A stretch of DNA of 64,000 bases from Firmicutes bacterium UBA2058. Its GTDB lineage: Bacteria; Bacillota; Clostridia; Tissierellales; Sedimentibacteraceae. The position numbers and the translations under genes are program-made. Location of the stretch: the NCBI GenBank assembly GCA_002332905.1, contig DDAM01000062.1:268195-332194 (forward strand), read 5' to 3'. Numbering within the stretch: the stretch's first letter is position 1; every line of letters begins with the position of its first letter. A model generated the notes under the pieces. It did no database searches. It had not been told where the DNA came from and saw only the letters and a list, made by a program, of their open reading frames with translations. Of this stretch, positions 32,443-41,507 are shown piece after piece.

Positions 32443-32504
32443 GGTCACTTTAGTTATATAGAGCCAATAGTGAACCCACTGTTTATATAACTGTGGGTTT
32501 TTTT
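32443..32504 (+). promoter_or_regulatory. Candidate transcription attenuator before the LuxR-type gene
   Basis: Terminator: AACCCAC (32473-32479) with GTGGGTT (32493-32499) and seven Ts. Competing pairings: GGTCACT (32443-32449) with AGTGAACC (32469-32476), which takes the left arm of the terminator; and AGTTATATA (32452-32460) with TATATAACT (32484-32492), whose right half is the terminator loop. The signal sensed is unknown. Confidence 0.5.
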
Positions 32505-32538
32505 CTTATTACGTTTATTGAAGGAATGGGAGGATAAT

Positions 32539-33174
32539 ATGAGGATATTAGTTATTGATAACTACTCAATTTTTAGAAAGGGCATTATAACAATACTTAA
32601 AGACAATTTTGCAAATCTTGATATATACGAAGCATCAGATATTGATGAAGCGATGCTTTCTGTAAAAAAATATCCACCACAAACAATATTTATAGACATT
32701 AATATAAATAGCAGCAATAAATATAAATTTATAGAAATGGTAAAGCAAGAACATAAAAATGTAAAAATAGTAGCAATAGGTAATTGTATAAAAAAAGATG
32801 ATTTCACAAAAGCAACTATTTTAGGCATTAATGGTTTTATACTTAGAAACGCCTTAGTTGAGGATTTTATTTATGCAATTAACGTAATAAATCGCGGAAA
32901 AACATATGTAGACCCCGAACTATTAACCACAATGAATTTCACTAATAATATTGAAAATTTAACTAAAAGAGAGCAGGATGTATTGCTTGAGATAAGTAAA
33001 GGAAGAACAAATAATGAAATTGCGCAAATTTTATTCATATCAGAGCATACGGTAAAAAAACATATAGGAAGTATATTGTCTAAGCTTAATTTATCAAACA
33101 GAACTGAGGCCGCTCTTTATGCTGGTGAAACATTACATCATCCTCAATATTTCTGTATTAGTGGTGGTGATTAA
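32539..33174 (+). CDS. LuxR/NarL family response regulator
   Basis: 211 aa. Receiver domain residues 1-120 (RILVIDNYSIFRKGI with one acidic residue where two are usual; phospho-acceptor Asp probably in TIFIDINI). LuxR-type HTH at 145-205 (LTKREQDVLLEISKGRTNNE; ISEHTVKKHIGSILSKL). The ATG at 32539 has GGGAGG upstream. No histidine kinase lies nearby. It heads the signal peptidase-TasA-like genes, 2 nt before the peptidase start, so it probably controls this surface operon. Confidence 0.88.
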   Translation: MRILVIDNYSIFRKGIITILKDNFANLDIYEASDIDEAMLSVKKYPPQTIFIDININSSNKYKFIEMVKQEHKNVKIVAIGNCIKKDDFTKATILGINGFILRNALVEDFIYAINVINRGKTYVDPELLTTMNFTNNIENLTKREQDVLLEISKGRTNNEIAQILFISEHTVKKHIGSILSKLNLSNRTEAALYAGETLHHPQYFCISGGD

Positions 33175-33176
33175 TT

Positions 33177-34364
33177 ATGAGAATAAACTATACTTCAAAA
33201 AAACTAAATGATTATTTATCTATTATGTTAATATTTACTCTTATTTTAATGTTTTTAGTTAATAATATTGTATCCAATTCTATTGTAAAAAGTTCAATAT
33301 GGTTAGTTATTATATTAATTATATGTATTGCTTTCCCCAAAGTAAGAGGTATAGCTAAACTTAAGCATATTGAACAATTTTATCTTTATTCACTTAAATG
33401 TGGAATTATATATATAGTAATTTATTTTGGCTCAGGGATAATTCTGGGATTTGGTAAAAGCCCATATTCAAGAGGCATAAATAACATAGTACTTAATCTG
33501 TTTATATTTATCACTCCTATAGTAGGCAGAGAATTAATTAGAGGATTCTTACTAAATAATTCTACTAAGCACAAATCATTAAATCTAGTATTCATTACAA
33601 TATTAATGATAATCACAGATATAACTATATCTCAAGTTACGAAAATCAGTACTGTCAAAGAACTTATAATATTTATATCTCAATCATTTGGCCCTTTAAT
33701 ATGCTTAAATATATTTGCCAGCTATGCATGCATTGTAGCCGGGCCTATCACATCAATTATCTTTTTAAGCCTAATAACTGGAATAGAAATTGTATCCCCT
33801 GTCCTTCCTTTATTGCAATGGTTGACTAGAGGATTAATTAATATGTGCGTCCCTATCTTTTCATATCTTGCAATGAATTTTTACTATACAAAATTAACTA
33901 AGCAATATAAGGAATACAAGGGAAAACACGAAAATATTTTTTCTATGATGGCAGTCAGTGTGTTTAGCATTTTCTTAATATGGTTTACTATCGGTGTCTT
34001 CCCAATCTATCCATCGGTTATAGTTACCGGAAGTATGAAACCAATTATAAATCCAGGAGATATAGTAGTAATAAAAAAAATTCAAAAGGTAGAGGATATA
34101 GATAATCTAAAAACAGGTGACATAATACAATTTAAACGAGAAGAATTGCTTATTGTTCACAGAATTATAGAGCTTGTTAAAAACGAGGAGGACGGACTAA
34201 TATACTTTAGAACAAAAGGAGATAATAATTCAGCTGAAGATAATGGGTTAGTAAATCCAAATGATATAAAGGGAACAGTGTACAAAACTATACCAAAGCT
34301 TGGATGGCCTACTCTTATACTAAGAAATAATAACAATATCCCATTTGAGGATATTGAATTTTAA
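33177..34364 (+). CDS. Multi-helix SipW-type signal peptidase I
   Basis: 395 aa. The N-terminal ~270 residues hold seven or eight membrane helices, an unusual extension. The C-terminal peptidase domain has the serine in VTGSMKPIINPGDIVVI and histidine in LIVHRIIE: the Ser-His type of SipW and ER/archaeal signal peptidases rather than Ser-Lys. RTKGDNNSAEDNGLVNPNDI is the conserved box E region. SipW-type enzymes process TasA/camelysin precursors, and such a precursor is encoded next. Start ATG lies 2 nt after the regulator's stop. The membrane extension may aid substrate capture; it is not assigned to a family. Confidence 0.85.
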   Translation: MRINYTSKKLNDYLSIMLIFTLILMFLVNNIVSNSIVKSSIWLVIILIICIAFPKVRGIAKLKHIEQFYLYSLKCGIIYIVIYFGSGIILGFGKSPYSRGINNIVLNLFIFITPIVGRELIRGFLLNNSTKHKSLNLVFITILMIITDITISQVTKISTVKELIIFISQSFGPLICLNIFASYACIVAGPITSIIFLSLITGIEIVSPVLPLLQWLTRGLINMCVPIFSYLAMNFYYTKLTKQYKEYKGKHENIFSMMAVSVFSIFLIWFTIGVFPIYPSVIVTGSMKPIINPGDIVVIKKIQKVEDIDNLKTGDIIQFKREELLIVHRIIELVKNEEDGLIYFRTKGDNNSAEDNGLVNPNDIKGTVYKTIPKLGWPTLILRNNNNIPFEDIEF

Positions 34365-34513
34365 TATATATAATACTTTAGTAGCATATAAAACTATACA
34401 TTAATCTACTAAAATACTATACCAACAGCCATTTTTTACATTTAATTCTATATATATAATATTATGGTAGGATTTAATTTCCTTAAATATAATTATACTC
34501 AATGGAGGTTTTT

Positions 34514-35224
34514 ATGAAAAAAACTAAATTAATTTCGTTATCACTAATAATATGCTTAGTACTTATGGGAACTGCATTTGCATGGTGGACTCAATCTACA
34601 ACAATCAAAAATACTGTTAATACCGGTAATTTAGATGTGAAACTTATCAACATCGGAGGTCCTGGAATATATTTTACAAGACCTAATGGTAATCCAGATT
34701 CTTTAGGATTAGATATAAGAAATCATTATAATGCTAATGTAATTCACTATAATTTTACAGATAACTACTCATTAGACGTAAGTATTGAAAAGTTGTTCCC
34801 TGGATCTTATGTAACATATATTTATGGAGTTGACAATACTGGTACAGTACCTGTAAAAATAGAAGATGTTAAATTAGTACCTGATGCTAATGTAGAAAAA
34901 GCTTTACCAGCTGAAAAGCTAAACAATCTACCAATAGCTTTCTGCTATAGAGTATTAAAGCAAGATAATACAATACCGTTTAGTGGAAGAGTTGATGGTA
35001 CTTATTCTGATATAGCTGGAAAAATTAAAGAAGCTTTATCAAATGTAGTAATAGTACCTGGAGATAGATTAGTAATTGGCGATTTAGATGATAAGGATGA
35101 ATTCGGTCAAGTTCAAAACGGATTTATAATTACTATTCCTGAGGCATGGGGAAATGATACAGAAGATTGTACAGTTTCTTTCTCATTACAATTTGACTAT
35201 ACTCAAGCAAATGCATATAAATAA
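34514..35224 (+). CDS. TasA/camelysin-like SipW-dependent exported protein
   Basis: 236 aa. The signal region MKKTKLISLSLIICLVLMGT then AFAWWTQSTTIKNTVNTGN shows the SipW-dependent signal pattern (hydrophobic stretch, A-W/Y-W-T/S, NTGxL). The mature part is a beta-sandwich of the CalY/TasA type. GGAGG at 34504-34508 fits the ATG at 34514. Transcribed after the SipW-type peptidase. Likely a fibre or matrix protein of the cell surface; camelysin protease activity is not expected to be visible as motifs. Confidence 0.85.
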   Translation: MKKTKLISLSLIICLVLMGTAFAWWTQSTTIKNTVNTGNLDVKLINIGGPGIYFTRPNGNPDSLGLDIRNHYNANVIHYNFTDNYSLDVSIEKLFPGSYVTYIYGVDNTGTVPVKIEDVKLVPDANVEKALPAEKLNNLPIAFCYRVLKQDNTIPFSGRVDGTYSDIAGKIKEALSNVVIVPGDRLVIGDLDDKDEFGQVQNGFIITIPEAWGNDTEDCTVSFSLQFDYTQANAYK

Positions 35225-35242
35225 ATAATACATTACTATATT

Positions 35243-35272
35243 AGGCTTATCAAATTAGATAAGCCTTTATAT
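35243..35272 (+). terminator. Terminator of the TasA-like gene
   Basis: AGGCTTATC-AAATTA-GATAAGCCT followed by TTATATT. Confidence 0.85.
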
Positions 35273-35290
35273 TAAAACAATAAGAGGAAA

Positions 35291-35340
35291 AGAGTGAAGA
35301 ATTAAATTTTGTGACGCCGTGAAACGGTGTAATAGAGGAA
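35291..35340 (+). repeat. Composite hairpin 5' element, copy D (short)
   Basis: AGAGTGAAGAATTAAATTTT, GTGACGCCGT-GAA-ACGGTGT, AATAGAGG. It matches the last hairpin and flanks of copy C before pcrA (GTGACGCCGC-GAA-GCGGCGT-AATAGAGG), with a paired C-to-T and G-to-A difference that keeps the stem. Confidence 0.7.
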
Positions 35341-35343
35341 CTT

Positions 35344-36414
35344 ATGAAAATAAAGATGCAGTTAGCTACAAAAATAATTTTAATCTCAATACTATTTGTT
35401 TTATCTATAGTTTTTTTTATGCTACAGCTTAATGAATCTAAGAATTATAAAACTCTTAATACAGAGATTAAGCTATATAATTATAATTGTTCTTCAGATA
35501 TAAAATACAGTGTTAAGCTCTTAGAAAACATTATATTTGATACTCAGATTTTACCACAGGATGGATTTTACATGCCTTCCTTTGTCGATGATATGACAAT
35601 AAACTTTACCCATCAATTAACTGGAGATAAAAAAGCAAAAATTATAGGTAAATATAATATTGTAGGAATAGTAAAGGGTACTATAACTGACCAAAATCAA
35701 ATTAATACACTTTGGTCTAAAAAGTATATATTTAAGCCAGATACAGCTATTTACGATATTAGTACAGATAAACAAATATTTGAAGATTTCATACTAGACT
35801 ATAGCTATTATAATAGCTTATCAAAGGAAATTAATGAAATTACTAAGATTCCATCATCTAATATGATAGAAATTACAATGAATATAGATTATACAATAGA
35901 AACTGAACATGGGAATATAAAAGAGGTGCTTAGTCCGACTATAACTATACCTCTTAGCACTAATTATTTCTCTGTTCTTACTACTAATTTAGATAACAAA
36001 GCTGGAGATATCAAAAAAACTGATGTAACTACTATACCTCCAAATAGTATGCTAATTGTTTTTTATAGAATCATAATTGGAGTTATTATAATTATTATAT
36101 TGCTTTTATTTTTTATGACCACAAAACCATCTGATTATGATATTTACATAAATAGAATTAAAAAAATATTTAAAAACTATGGTAAGCTTCTTATTGGAAT
36201 TAACAGCTACGAAGACACAGAGTACGATAAGATATATTATGTGAAAAGTATAGAAGATTTAATAAAAATATCTGATGAAGTAGAAAAGCCTATATTTTAT
36301 GATAATAGTGATAATATTGGTGACTTAAGTGAATTTTATATTATAGACAATAAAATATCTTATGTATACACACTGAATAATCTAAAAGCAGAAAATCTCG
36401 AGCCTATTGAATAG
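35344..36414 (+). CDS. DUF5305 family membrane protein
   Basis: 356 aa. N-terminal membrane helix (residues 10-28), a beta-rich extracytoplasmic domain of ~190 residues, a second helix (residues ~240-262, IIIGVIIIIILLLFF) and a cytoplasmic ~90-residue tail with DRIYYVKSIEDLIKISDE-like sequence. This matches DUF5305, often found beside SipW signal peptidases and TasA-like proteins in archaea and Firmicutes. Role probably in assembly or anchoring of the surface proteins; unknown in detail. The ribosome binding site AGAGG is the end of composite element copy D. Confidence 0.8.
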   Translation: MKIKMQLATKIILISILFVLSIVFFMLQLNESKNYKTLNTEIKLYNYNCSSDIKYSVKLLENIIFDTQILPQDGFYMPSFVDDMTINFTHQLTGDKKAKIIGKYNIVGIVKGTITDQNQINTLWSKKYIFKPDTAIYDISTDKQIFEDFILDYSYYNSLSKEINEITKIPSSNMIEITMNIDYTIETEHGNIKEVLSPTITIPLSTNYFSVLTTNLDNKAGDIKKTDVTTIPPNSMLIVFYRIIIGVIIIIILLLFFMTTKPSDYDIYINRIKKIFKNYGKLLIGINSYEDTEYDKIYYVKSIEDLIKISDEVEKPIFYDNSDNIGDLSEFYIIDNKISYVYTLNNLKAENLEPIE

Positions 36415-36428
36415 GCTTGAGATTTTTA
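36393..36428. terminator. Bidirectional terminator overlapping the DUF5305 stop
   Basis: AAATCTCGAGCCTAT-TGA-ATAGGCTTGAGATTT then TTT, between convergent genes. The DUF5305 stop codon lies inside the hairpin. Confidence 0.85.
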
Positions 36429-37292
36429 TTCTTTCACATCATTTTTCTTTAATAATAGTATTCCACCAAGCATTAGCACTAAACCTAATCCGTAAACCAT
36501 AACTGGTGATTTTTCACCGGTATTTGGCAATACATCATTGTTTGATTTTGTTATGAATACTGGTTTTTCTTCTTGAATTGATGGAACTGAGGATTTTTCA
36601 TTACTGTGATTATCGCTGTCCTCATTCATACTTTCATCATTATTTTCATTTTTACTAGTATCTTTATTCTCTTCTTTTTCATTATGGTCATTCTCACCAT
36701 TATGGTCGTCCTCATCATTATCTTCATCATTGTAAGTAACCTGTTCAAAATTAACAATAATTTGATAATCGCAAATAATATTTTCTAGGTCCGTAACATT
36801 TTCATCCATTCCCATAGAAAGGGATATAGGTAAATATTGACCCGGAGAAATAACCTTACCAATATAAGCAGAATTTAGATAATCTATATATTCATTTAAT
36901 TTAACCTTGGTCGTATCATCTTTAACACCTACTATCATATCATAAAGCCTTTGACTATCAGTACTATTATTATTGCTATTTGATTCAATGCTAAATCCTG
37001 TTATTTTAGCATTATGACTTCCGCTGTTTTCTAAGACCGTATCTAAACTATAAATTACACCAGGATAAATATTACTTACGCTTACTCCAATATTAGCTCC
37101 ATCACCATTATCTAGTATTAGGTTAACACATCCATAATCTTCTATTAGCTTATAGTCTACGATGGAAAAATGTATTTCATAGTTGCCTGTATTTGCAATA
37201 CTTTGTTTGGAGGTGGTGCAAGCATAAGATATCTGCATCAGCATAGATGTAATAATCATAAATATTGCTATAATTCTTCTAGTCCTCATCAT
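36426..37292 (-). CDS. TasA-like protein with LPNTG wall anchor
   Basis: 288 aa. Signal region residues 1-25 ends near SYACTT, with an NTGNYEI stretch like the SipW substrates. A beta domain covers ~30-180; a linker rich in Asp, Asn, Glu and His follows; then LPNTGEKSPVMVYGLGLVL, a hydrophobic helix and KKNDVKE. This is a complete sortase signal, so the class D-like sortase at 31661 is the likely partner. Its ATGATG start overlaps the last 14 nt of the upstream gene, so the two are translationally coupled. Probably a surface filament anchor subunit. Confidence 0.85.
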   Translation of the reverse strand: MMRTRRIIAIFMIITSMLMQISYACTTSKQSIANTGNYEIHFSIVDYKLIEDYGCVNLILDNGDGANIGVSVSNIYPGVIYSLDTVLENSGSHNAKITGFSIESNSNNNSTDSQRLYDMIVGVKDDTTKVKLNEYIDYLNSAYIGKVISPGQYLPISLSMGMDENVTDLENIICDYQIIVNFEQVTYNDEDNDEDDHNGENDHNEKEENKDTSKNENNDESMNEDSDNHSNEKSSVPSIQEEKPVFITKSNNDVLPNTGEKSPVMVYGLGLVLMLGGILLLKKNDVKE

Positions 37293-38100
37293 CTATACCA
37301 CCTTCTAAAGAACTTTCCTCATCGCTAGATATCACTTCATCCTTGTTTTTGTCATTATTTTTATCCTTCTCTTTATCCTTGTCATCTTCTACTATAATTA
37401 TATTTTTACTAATTGGAATTTGAATAGTTACACTATCTGTCCATCCACCATATGAGAGATTAGTTTGGCTAAAATATAAATTTACTTGAAGTACACAAGA
37501 CTCATTGCTTTGCATAAAGTCTTGTATTTGCATTGAGCTAATATCTATATTTAAATATCCATATATATCAGATACTATATAGTTTAGCTTAAGTTTATTA
37601 GAATTAGCATCACTTGTTTCACTATATTCCAAGTTACAAGTGCTAGAATCACTAATATTTAATATTTCATTATCCCTTACTAAAAATATTTCTTCTAACT
37701 CAAGCTCTATAGGAAGTGTGCTTGTGTTTTTTATAATAAATGGAACTATTCCTATAGTACTATTTACTCGTTCAATGCAACCATGCTTGATATGACCGTT
37801 TCCCCCAGAACATAGGTGACCTATACCGATTTTTTTCTCATAGCCTTTAGGTACTTTTATTTTATTACCTTTATCATCAACACCATCCTCATATATAGGA
37901 ATTTGTGTTTCATTAATTACTAAAGTATCAAATTTTTCAGTTATTAAGGCTGTCTGCAGCCTTCCAGTATTTACTGTGCTAATTAAAAAATTTACATCTG
38001 TCCAATAAGCATAACTTCCCCCCATAAGCCCTAATGCTAACACTATACCAATACATAAAATATAAGCTGGCTTTAATACTATTCTGTGTCGCTTTCCCAT
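37279..38100 (-). CDS. TasA-like SipW-dependent exported protein
   Basis: 273 aa. Signal region: AYILCIGIVLALGLMGGSYA then YWTDVNFLISTVNTGRLQ, the SipW-dependent pattern. A beta-rich domain follows, and then a very charged C-terminus (KDKEKDKNNDKNKDE, ending EGGIDDED) without an anchor. First gene of a two-gene operon with the LPNTG protein, so the pair may form a polymer (pilin-like subunit plus anchor). It has only weak similarity to the TasA-like protein at 34514 outside the signal. Confidence 0.8.
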   Translation of the reverse strand: MGKRHRIVLKPAYILCIGIVLALGLMGGSYAYWTDVNFLISTVNTGRLQTALITEKFDTLVINETQIPIYEDGVDDKGNKIKVPKGYEKKIGIGHLCSGGNGHIKHGCIERVNSTIGIVPFIIKNTSTLPIELELEEIFLVRDNEILNISDSSTCNLEYSETSDANSNKLKLNYIVSDIYGYLNIDISSMQIQDFMQSNESCVLQVNLYFSQTNLSYGGWTDSVTIQIPISKNIIIVEDDKDKEKDKNNDKNKDEVISSDEESSLEGGIDDED

Positions 38101-38250
38101 CTATACACCCTCTTTTTTAACATTTATGCTAAACAAACTGCTGCACAATTATTATATATTTAAAAATGAACTTTTTTATACCCATTAAGTGTATTTTAAT
38201 ATACTACTTTAGTATAAATTTTATATGTGATATGATAACAATATTAAAGC

Positions 38251-38306
38251 AATTATCAATATATGCTAATCAAACATACAATAAATATTTTAAACGATTG
38301 ATAATT
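38251..38306 (+). promoter_or_regulatory. Inverted repeat upstream of nagB
   Basis: AATTATCAAT (38251-38260) and ATTGATAATT (38297-38306), perfect 10-bp arms 36 nt apart, 70 nt before the nagB start. It could be a pair of half-sites for a sugar-responsive repressor or a hairpin. Confidence 0.35.
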
Positions 38307-38376
38307 ATTAGTATATACACTATAATAACTATATGATGACATTAAATTTTAAATAAAATAAACATCAGGAGAAGTC

Positions 38377-39105
38377 ATGAAAATTATAAAAGCAACAGAT
38401 TATAATGATATGAGCCGAAAGGCAGCTCTTATTATTTCTGCTCAAATTATAAATAAGCCTAATAGCGTAATCGGTCTCGCAACTGGTTCAACACCACTTC
38501 AAACATATAATTATTTAATTGATTTGTATAAAAAAGGCGATTTAGATTTTAATCAGGTTACTACATTTAACCTAGACGAATATTACGGACTAACGAAATT
38601 AAACAAGCAAAGCTACTACTATTTTATGCAGGATAAGTTGTTTAATCATATAAATATCAACCCAAACAATATACATATACCGGATGGAACTAATCAGAAT
38701 GTAGAACAAGAATGCTTAAAATATGAAAAGTCAATATTGGATGCTGGCGGAATTGATTTGCAGTTACTTGGTTGTGGACATAACGGTCATATAGGATTTA
38801 ACGAGCCAAGTGAAGTGTTTTTTACAGATACACACCTTGTAAATCTAACTGAATCTACTATACAAGCCAACAAGCGTTTTTTTGAATCAGAAGATGATGT
38901 TCCTAGGAAGTCATACACTATGGGTATTAAAACTATAATGAATGCACAAAAAATACTTATGATTGTAAGTGGTGAAAGTAAAAAAGAAATTGTCAAGAAA
39001 GCTTTTTTTGGTCCCGTAACTCCAAAGATACCTGCATCTATTCTGCAACTGCATAGAGATTTCACCTTAGTTGTAGATGAAGATGCTTTTTCTCATTGCG
39101 AATAG
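38377..39105 (+). CDS. nagB: Glucosamine-6-phosphate deaminase
   Basis: 242 aa. Family motifs: VIGLATGSTPLQTYNYL (phosphate loop), FNLDEYYGL (catalytic Asp), and LGCGHNGHIGFNEPS (catalytic His). Converts glucosamine 6-phosphate to fructose 6-phosphate and ammonia in amino-sugar use. CAGGAGAA precedes the ATG. Stands alone: nagA is not adjacent. Convergent with the pcrA-ligA-rubredoxin run. Confidence 0.95.
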   Translation: MKIIKATDYNDMSRKAALIISAQIINKPNSVIGLATGSTPLQTYNYLIDLYKKGDLDFNQVTTFNLDEYYGLTKLNKQSYYYFMQDKLFNHININPNNIHIPDGTNQNVEQECLKYEKSILDAGGIDLQLLGCGHNGHIGFNEPSEVFFTDTHLVNLTESTIQANKRFFESEDDVPRKSYTMGIKTIMNAQKILMIVSGESKKEIVKKAFFGPVTPKIPASILQLHRDFTLVVDEDAFSHCE

Positions 39106-39222
39106 GATATAAGAGCTTTAAAATGTTAAGTTCAGTTGACAAATTTCCACTTCTAATTGGTATTTTATACCAAAAACACAAAATCGCAAAAAAAAGAAAA
39201 CAAAATAATTATTATAATAATA

Positions 39223-39270
39223 AAAAGGTGTTGAGAACTATTTTTAAAATAGTTCTCAACACTTTTTTTA
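39223..39270. terminator. Bidirectional terminator between nagB and rubredoxin genes
   Basis: AAAAAGGTGTTGAGAACTAT..ATAGTTCTCAACACTTTTTTT, a ~20-bp stem with A and T runs on either side. Confidence 0.95.
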
Positions 39271-39274
39271 ACTG

Positions 39275-39436
39275 TTATTCAACAGGTTCAAAGTCATCTT
39301 TACCAACAAAGCAAATTGGACAAACCCAATCATTTGGAATATCTTCAAAAGAAGTACCAGGTGCAATTCCACTATCAGGATCGCCTATTTCTGGGTCGTA
39401 TATGTATCCACATACTGTGCAAACATATTTTTTCAT
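39275..39436 (-). CDS. Rubredoxin
   Basis: 53 aa. Two iron-binding knuckles: YVCTVCGYIYDP and WVCPICFVGKDDFEPVE. The conserved PGTxFEDIPNDWVCP segment is present. The second knuckle has Phe where nearly all rubredoxins have Gly (CPxCG to CPICF), a point to check. AGGAGG 7 nt upstream of the ATG. Last gene of the pcrA-ligA run, 33 nt after ligA. One-electron carrier, usually for oxygen or peroxide detoxification in anaerobes. Confidence 0.93.
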   Translation of the reverse strand: MKKYVCTVCGYIYDPEIGDPDSGIAPGTSFEDIPNDWVCPICFVGKDDFEPVE

Positions 39437-39469
39437 ATTAATTTCCTCCTTTCTAAAATCATTATTATG

Positions 39470-41470
39470 CTATATATTTAATTTAGTCATAACACGCAGT
39501 TCTTCTTCACTTAAAACAGTTACTCCTAGCTCTTTAGCTTTATCTAGCTTGCTGCCTGCTTCTTCTCCAGCTATTACATAATCTGTTTTTTTACTAACGC
39601 TTCCAGAAACCTTGCCACCATGTCTTTCAATTATTTCCTTAACTTCATTTCTTCCTATTGAAAGCGTACCTGTTAAAACTACTGTTTTTCCAAAGAATGG
39701 GCTTTCGTTTGAAACCTCTATCTCTTCATATTTAGGATTTACTCCTAGATTAAAAAGCTTATCTATATTATCTACGATTTCTTTATCGTTGAAGAATTCT
39801 ATAATTTCATTTGCTACTACATCCCCTACATCGTTTATTGTTATAAGTTCGTCGAAAGTAGCATTTTTAAGAGCTTCAAGACTCTTAAATCTTTTAACTA
39901 AATCCTTGGCAGTCTTTTCACCTACATTTGGTATGCCAAGAGCGTAAATAAACCTATCCAAATCGCAGTTCTTGCTGTTTTCTATTGCATTAATAAGATT
40001 TTCAGCTTTTTTATCAGCGAATCTTTCAAGTCCTAATAAGTCCTCAACCTTTATCTCATATAATTGCGGCAAGCTTTTTAAATCAAGCTCATCAAACAGC
40101 TGATATGCTGTTTTTTCACTAAAGCCATCTATATTCATGGCGTTTCTGCTTGCAAAATGCACTATTCTAGATACTAATTGCGGTCTACAGGACATAGAAT
40201 TTGGACAAAAGTAGTGAACTCCGTTTTGAATTAAATCCACTCCACAAGCTGGGCAGTGTGTAAGCATCTTAATTTCTTGTTCATCCTCATTATCCTCATC
40301 TTCAACTATACCCATAATTTCAGGTATAACATCATTTGAACGTCTAAGCCATACTGTAGAATTTATCTTAACATTTTTACGTTGTATATCATCATAGTTA
40401 TTAAGAGTTGCCCTTTTAACTGTAACTCCACCGATGTCTATAGGTTCTAAAATTGCTGTTGGTGTAACTTTGCCAGTACGTCCTACATTCCATTCTATGT
40501 CTAAAAGCTTAGTAGTTACTTCCTCTGCTTCAAATTTAAAAGCTACAGCCCATCTTGGAAACTTCTGAGTGTACCCTAAAGCCACTCTTGTTTTTATATC
40601 ATTTATTTTTATAACTAGACCATCTGTAAGTATATCTAGTACTTTTCGTGTATCTTTTAATATCTCTATTTCAGCAATAACCTCATCCATTGTTGCAAAT
40701 TTTTTCATGTAATTAAACACTGGAAATTTATTATCCTTTAAGAATCCTATCATTTCTTCGTGAGTGCTAAACTCCATACCATCTATATAACCAACATTAT
40801 ATATGCATGCTGATAGCATTCTTTTTTCTGTGACCTTTGGATCTAAATTTCTAAGTGCACCAGCTGCTGCATTACGAGCATTTTTTAGAGGCTCATCTGC
40901 TTTTTTATTGTATTTTTCAAGAGCAGAAAGTGGCATTACACCTTCACCCTGAATTTCAAGCTTCCCTTTATATTCTATACTCATAGGTATTGATTTTATA
41001 GTTTTCAATTGAGGTAATATAGCCTCACCTATAGTTCCGTTTCCTCTTGTTGCACCTTGTACTAATAATCCATCTTCATATGTTAAATTAATTGTAAGAC
41101 CATCAAACTTAAGCTCTAGAATATATTCAAGTGGAGGTAATTTTTCCTCATGAGTTTGATTATATTCACTTCTAAGCTTGTTAGCTCTTTCCTCCCAAGC
41201 ATAAAGTTCACCTACATTTTGGGCCTTGTCTAAACTCCATAGCTTTCTAATATGAGTATGCTTTTCAAATTTGTCTAGCACCTCTCCACCAACTCTTTGC
41301 GTTGGAGAGTCGGGTTGAATATAACTCGTCTCTAACTCTAAGGCACGCAGCTCATCATATAAAGAATCATACTCTTTATCAGTAATAGTTGGATTATCAA
41401 GTGTATAGTAATTATAGCTGTATATATTTAATTCCTTAATTAGCTCTTTAATTCTATCGATCTTGTTCAT
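39470..41470 (-). CDS. ligA: NAD-dependent DNA ligase
   Basis: 666 aa, standard length. Adenylation lysine in LELKFDGLTINLTY; the OB fold, a four-Cys zinc finger (CPACGVDL..C..C), helix-hairpin-helix repeats (YALGIPNVGEKTAKDLVKRF) and a C-terminal BRCT domain (GKTVVLTGTL..) follow in order. Seals nicks in replication and repair. GAGG precedes the ATG. It follows pcrA by 37 nt on the same strand, the usual Firmicute order. Confidence 0.97.
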   Translation of the reverse strand: MNKIDRIKELIKELNIYSYNYYTLDNPTITDKEYDSLYDELRALELETSYIQPDSPTQRVGGEVLDKFEKHTHIRKLWSLDKAQNVGELYAWEERANKLRSEYNQTHEEKLPPLEYILELKFDGLTINLTYEDGLLVQGATRGNGTIGEAILPQLKTIKSIPMSIEYKGKLEIQGEGVMPLSALEKYNKKADEPLKNARNAAAGALRNLDPKVTEKRMLSACIYNVGYIDGMEFSTHEEMIGFLKDNKFPVFNYMKKFATMDEVIAEIEILKDTRKVLDILTDGLVIKINDIKTRVALGYTQKFPRWAVAFKFEAEEVTTKLLDIEWNVGRTGKVTPTAILEPIDIGGVTVKRATLNNYDDIQRKNVKINSTVWLRRSNDVIPEIMGIVEDEDNEDEQEIKMLTHCPACGVDLIQNGVHYFCPNSMSCRPQLVSRIVHFASRNAMNIDGFSEKTAYQLFDELDLKSLPQLYEIKVEDLLGLERFADKKAENLINAIENSKNCDLDRFIYALGIPNVGEKTAKDLVKRFKSLEALKNATFDELITINDVGDVVANEIIEFFNDKEIVDNIDKLFNLGVNPKYEEIEVSNESPFFGKTVVLTGTLSIGRNEVKEIIERHGGKVSGSVSKKTDYVIAGEEAGSKLDKAKELGVTVLSEEELRVMTKLNI

Positions 41471-41507
41471 ATTATACCTCTTACTATTATCATTTTAGAT
41501 AGACAAT

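Noticed and set aside
39096..39581. 161-codon plus-strand open frame
   Set aside because: Lies antisense over the rubredoxin gene and the end of ligA, both certain, and has no ribosome binding site.
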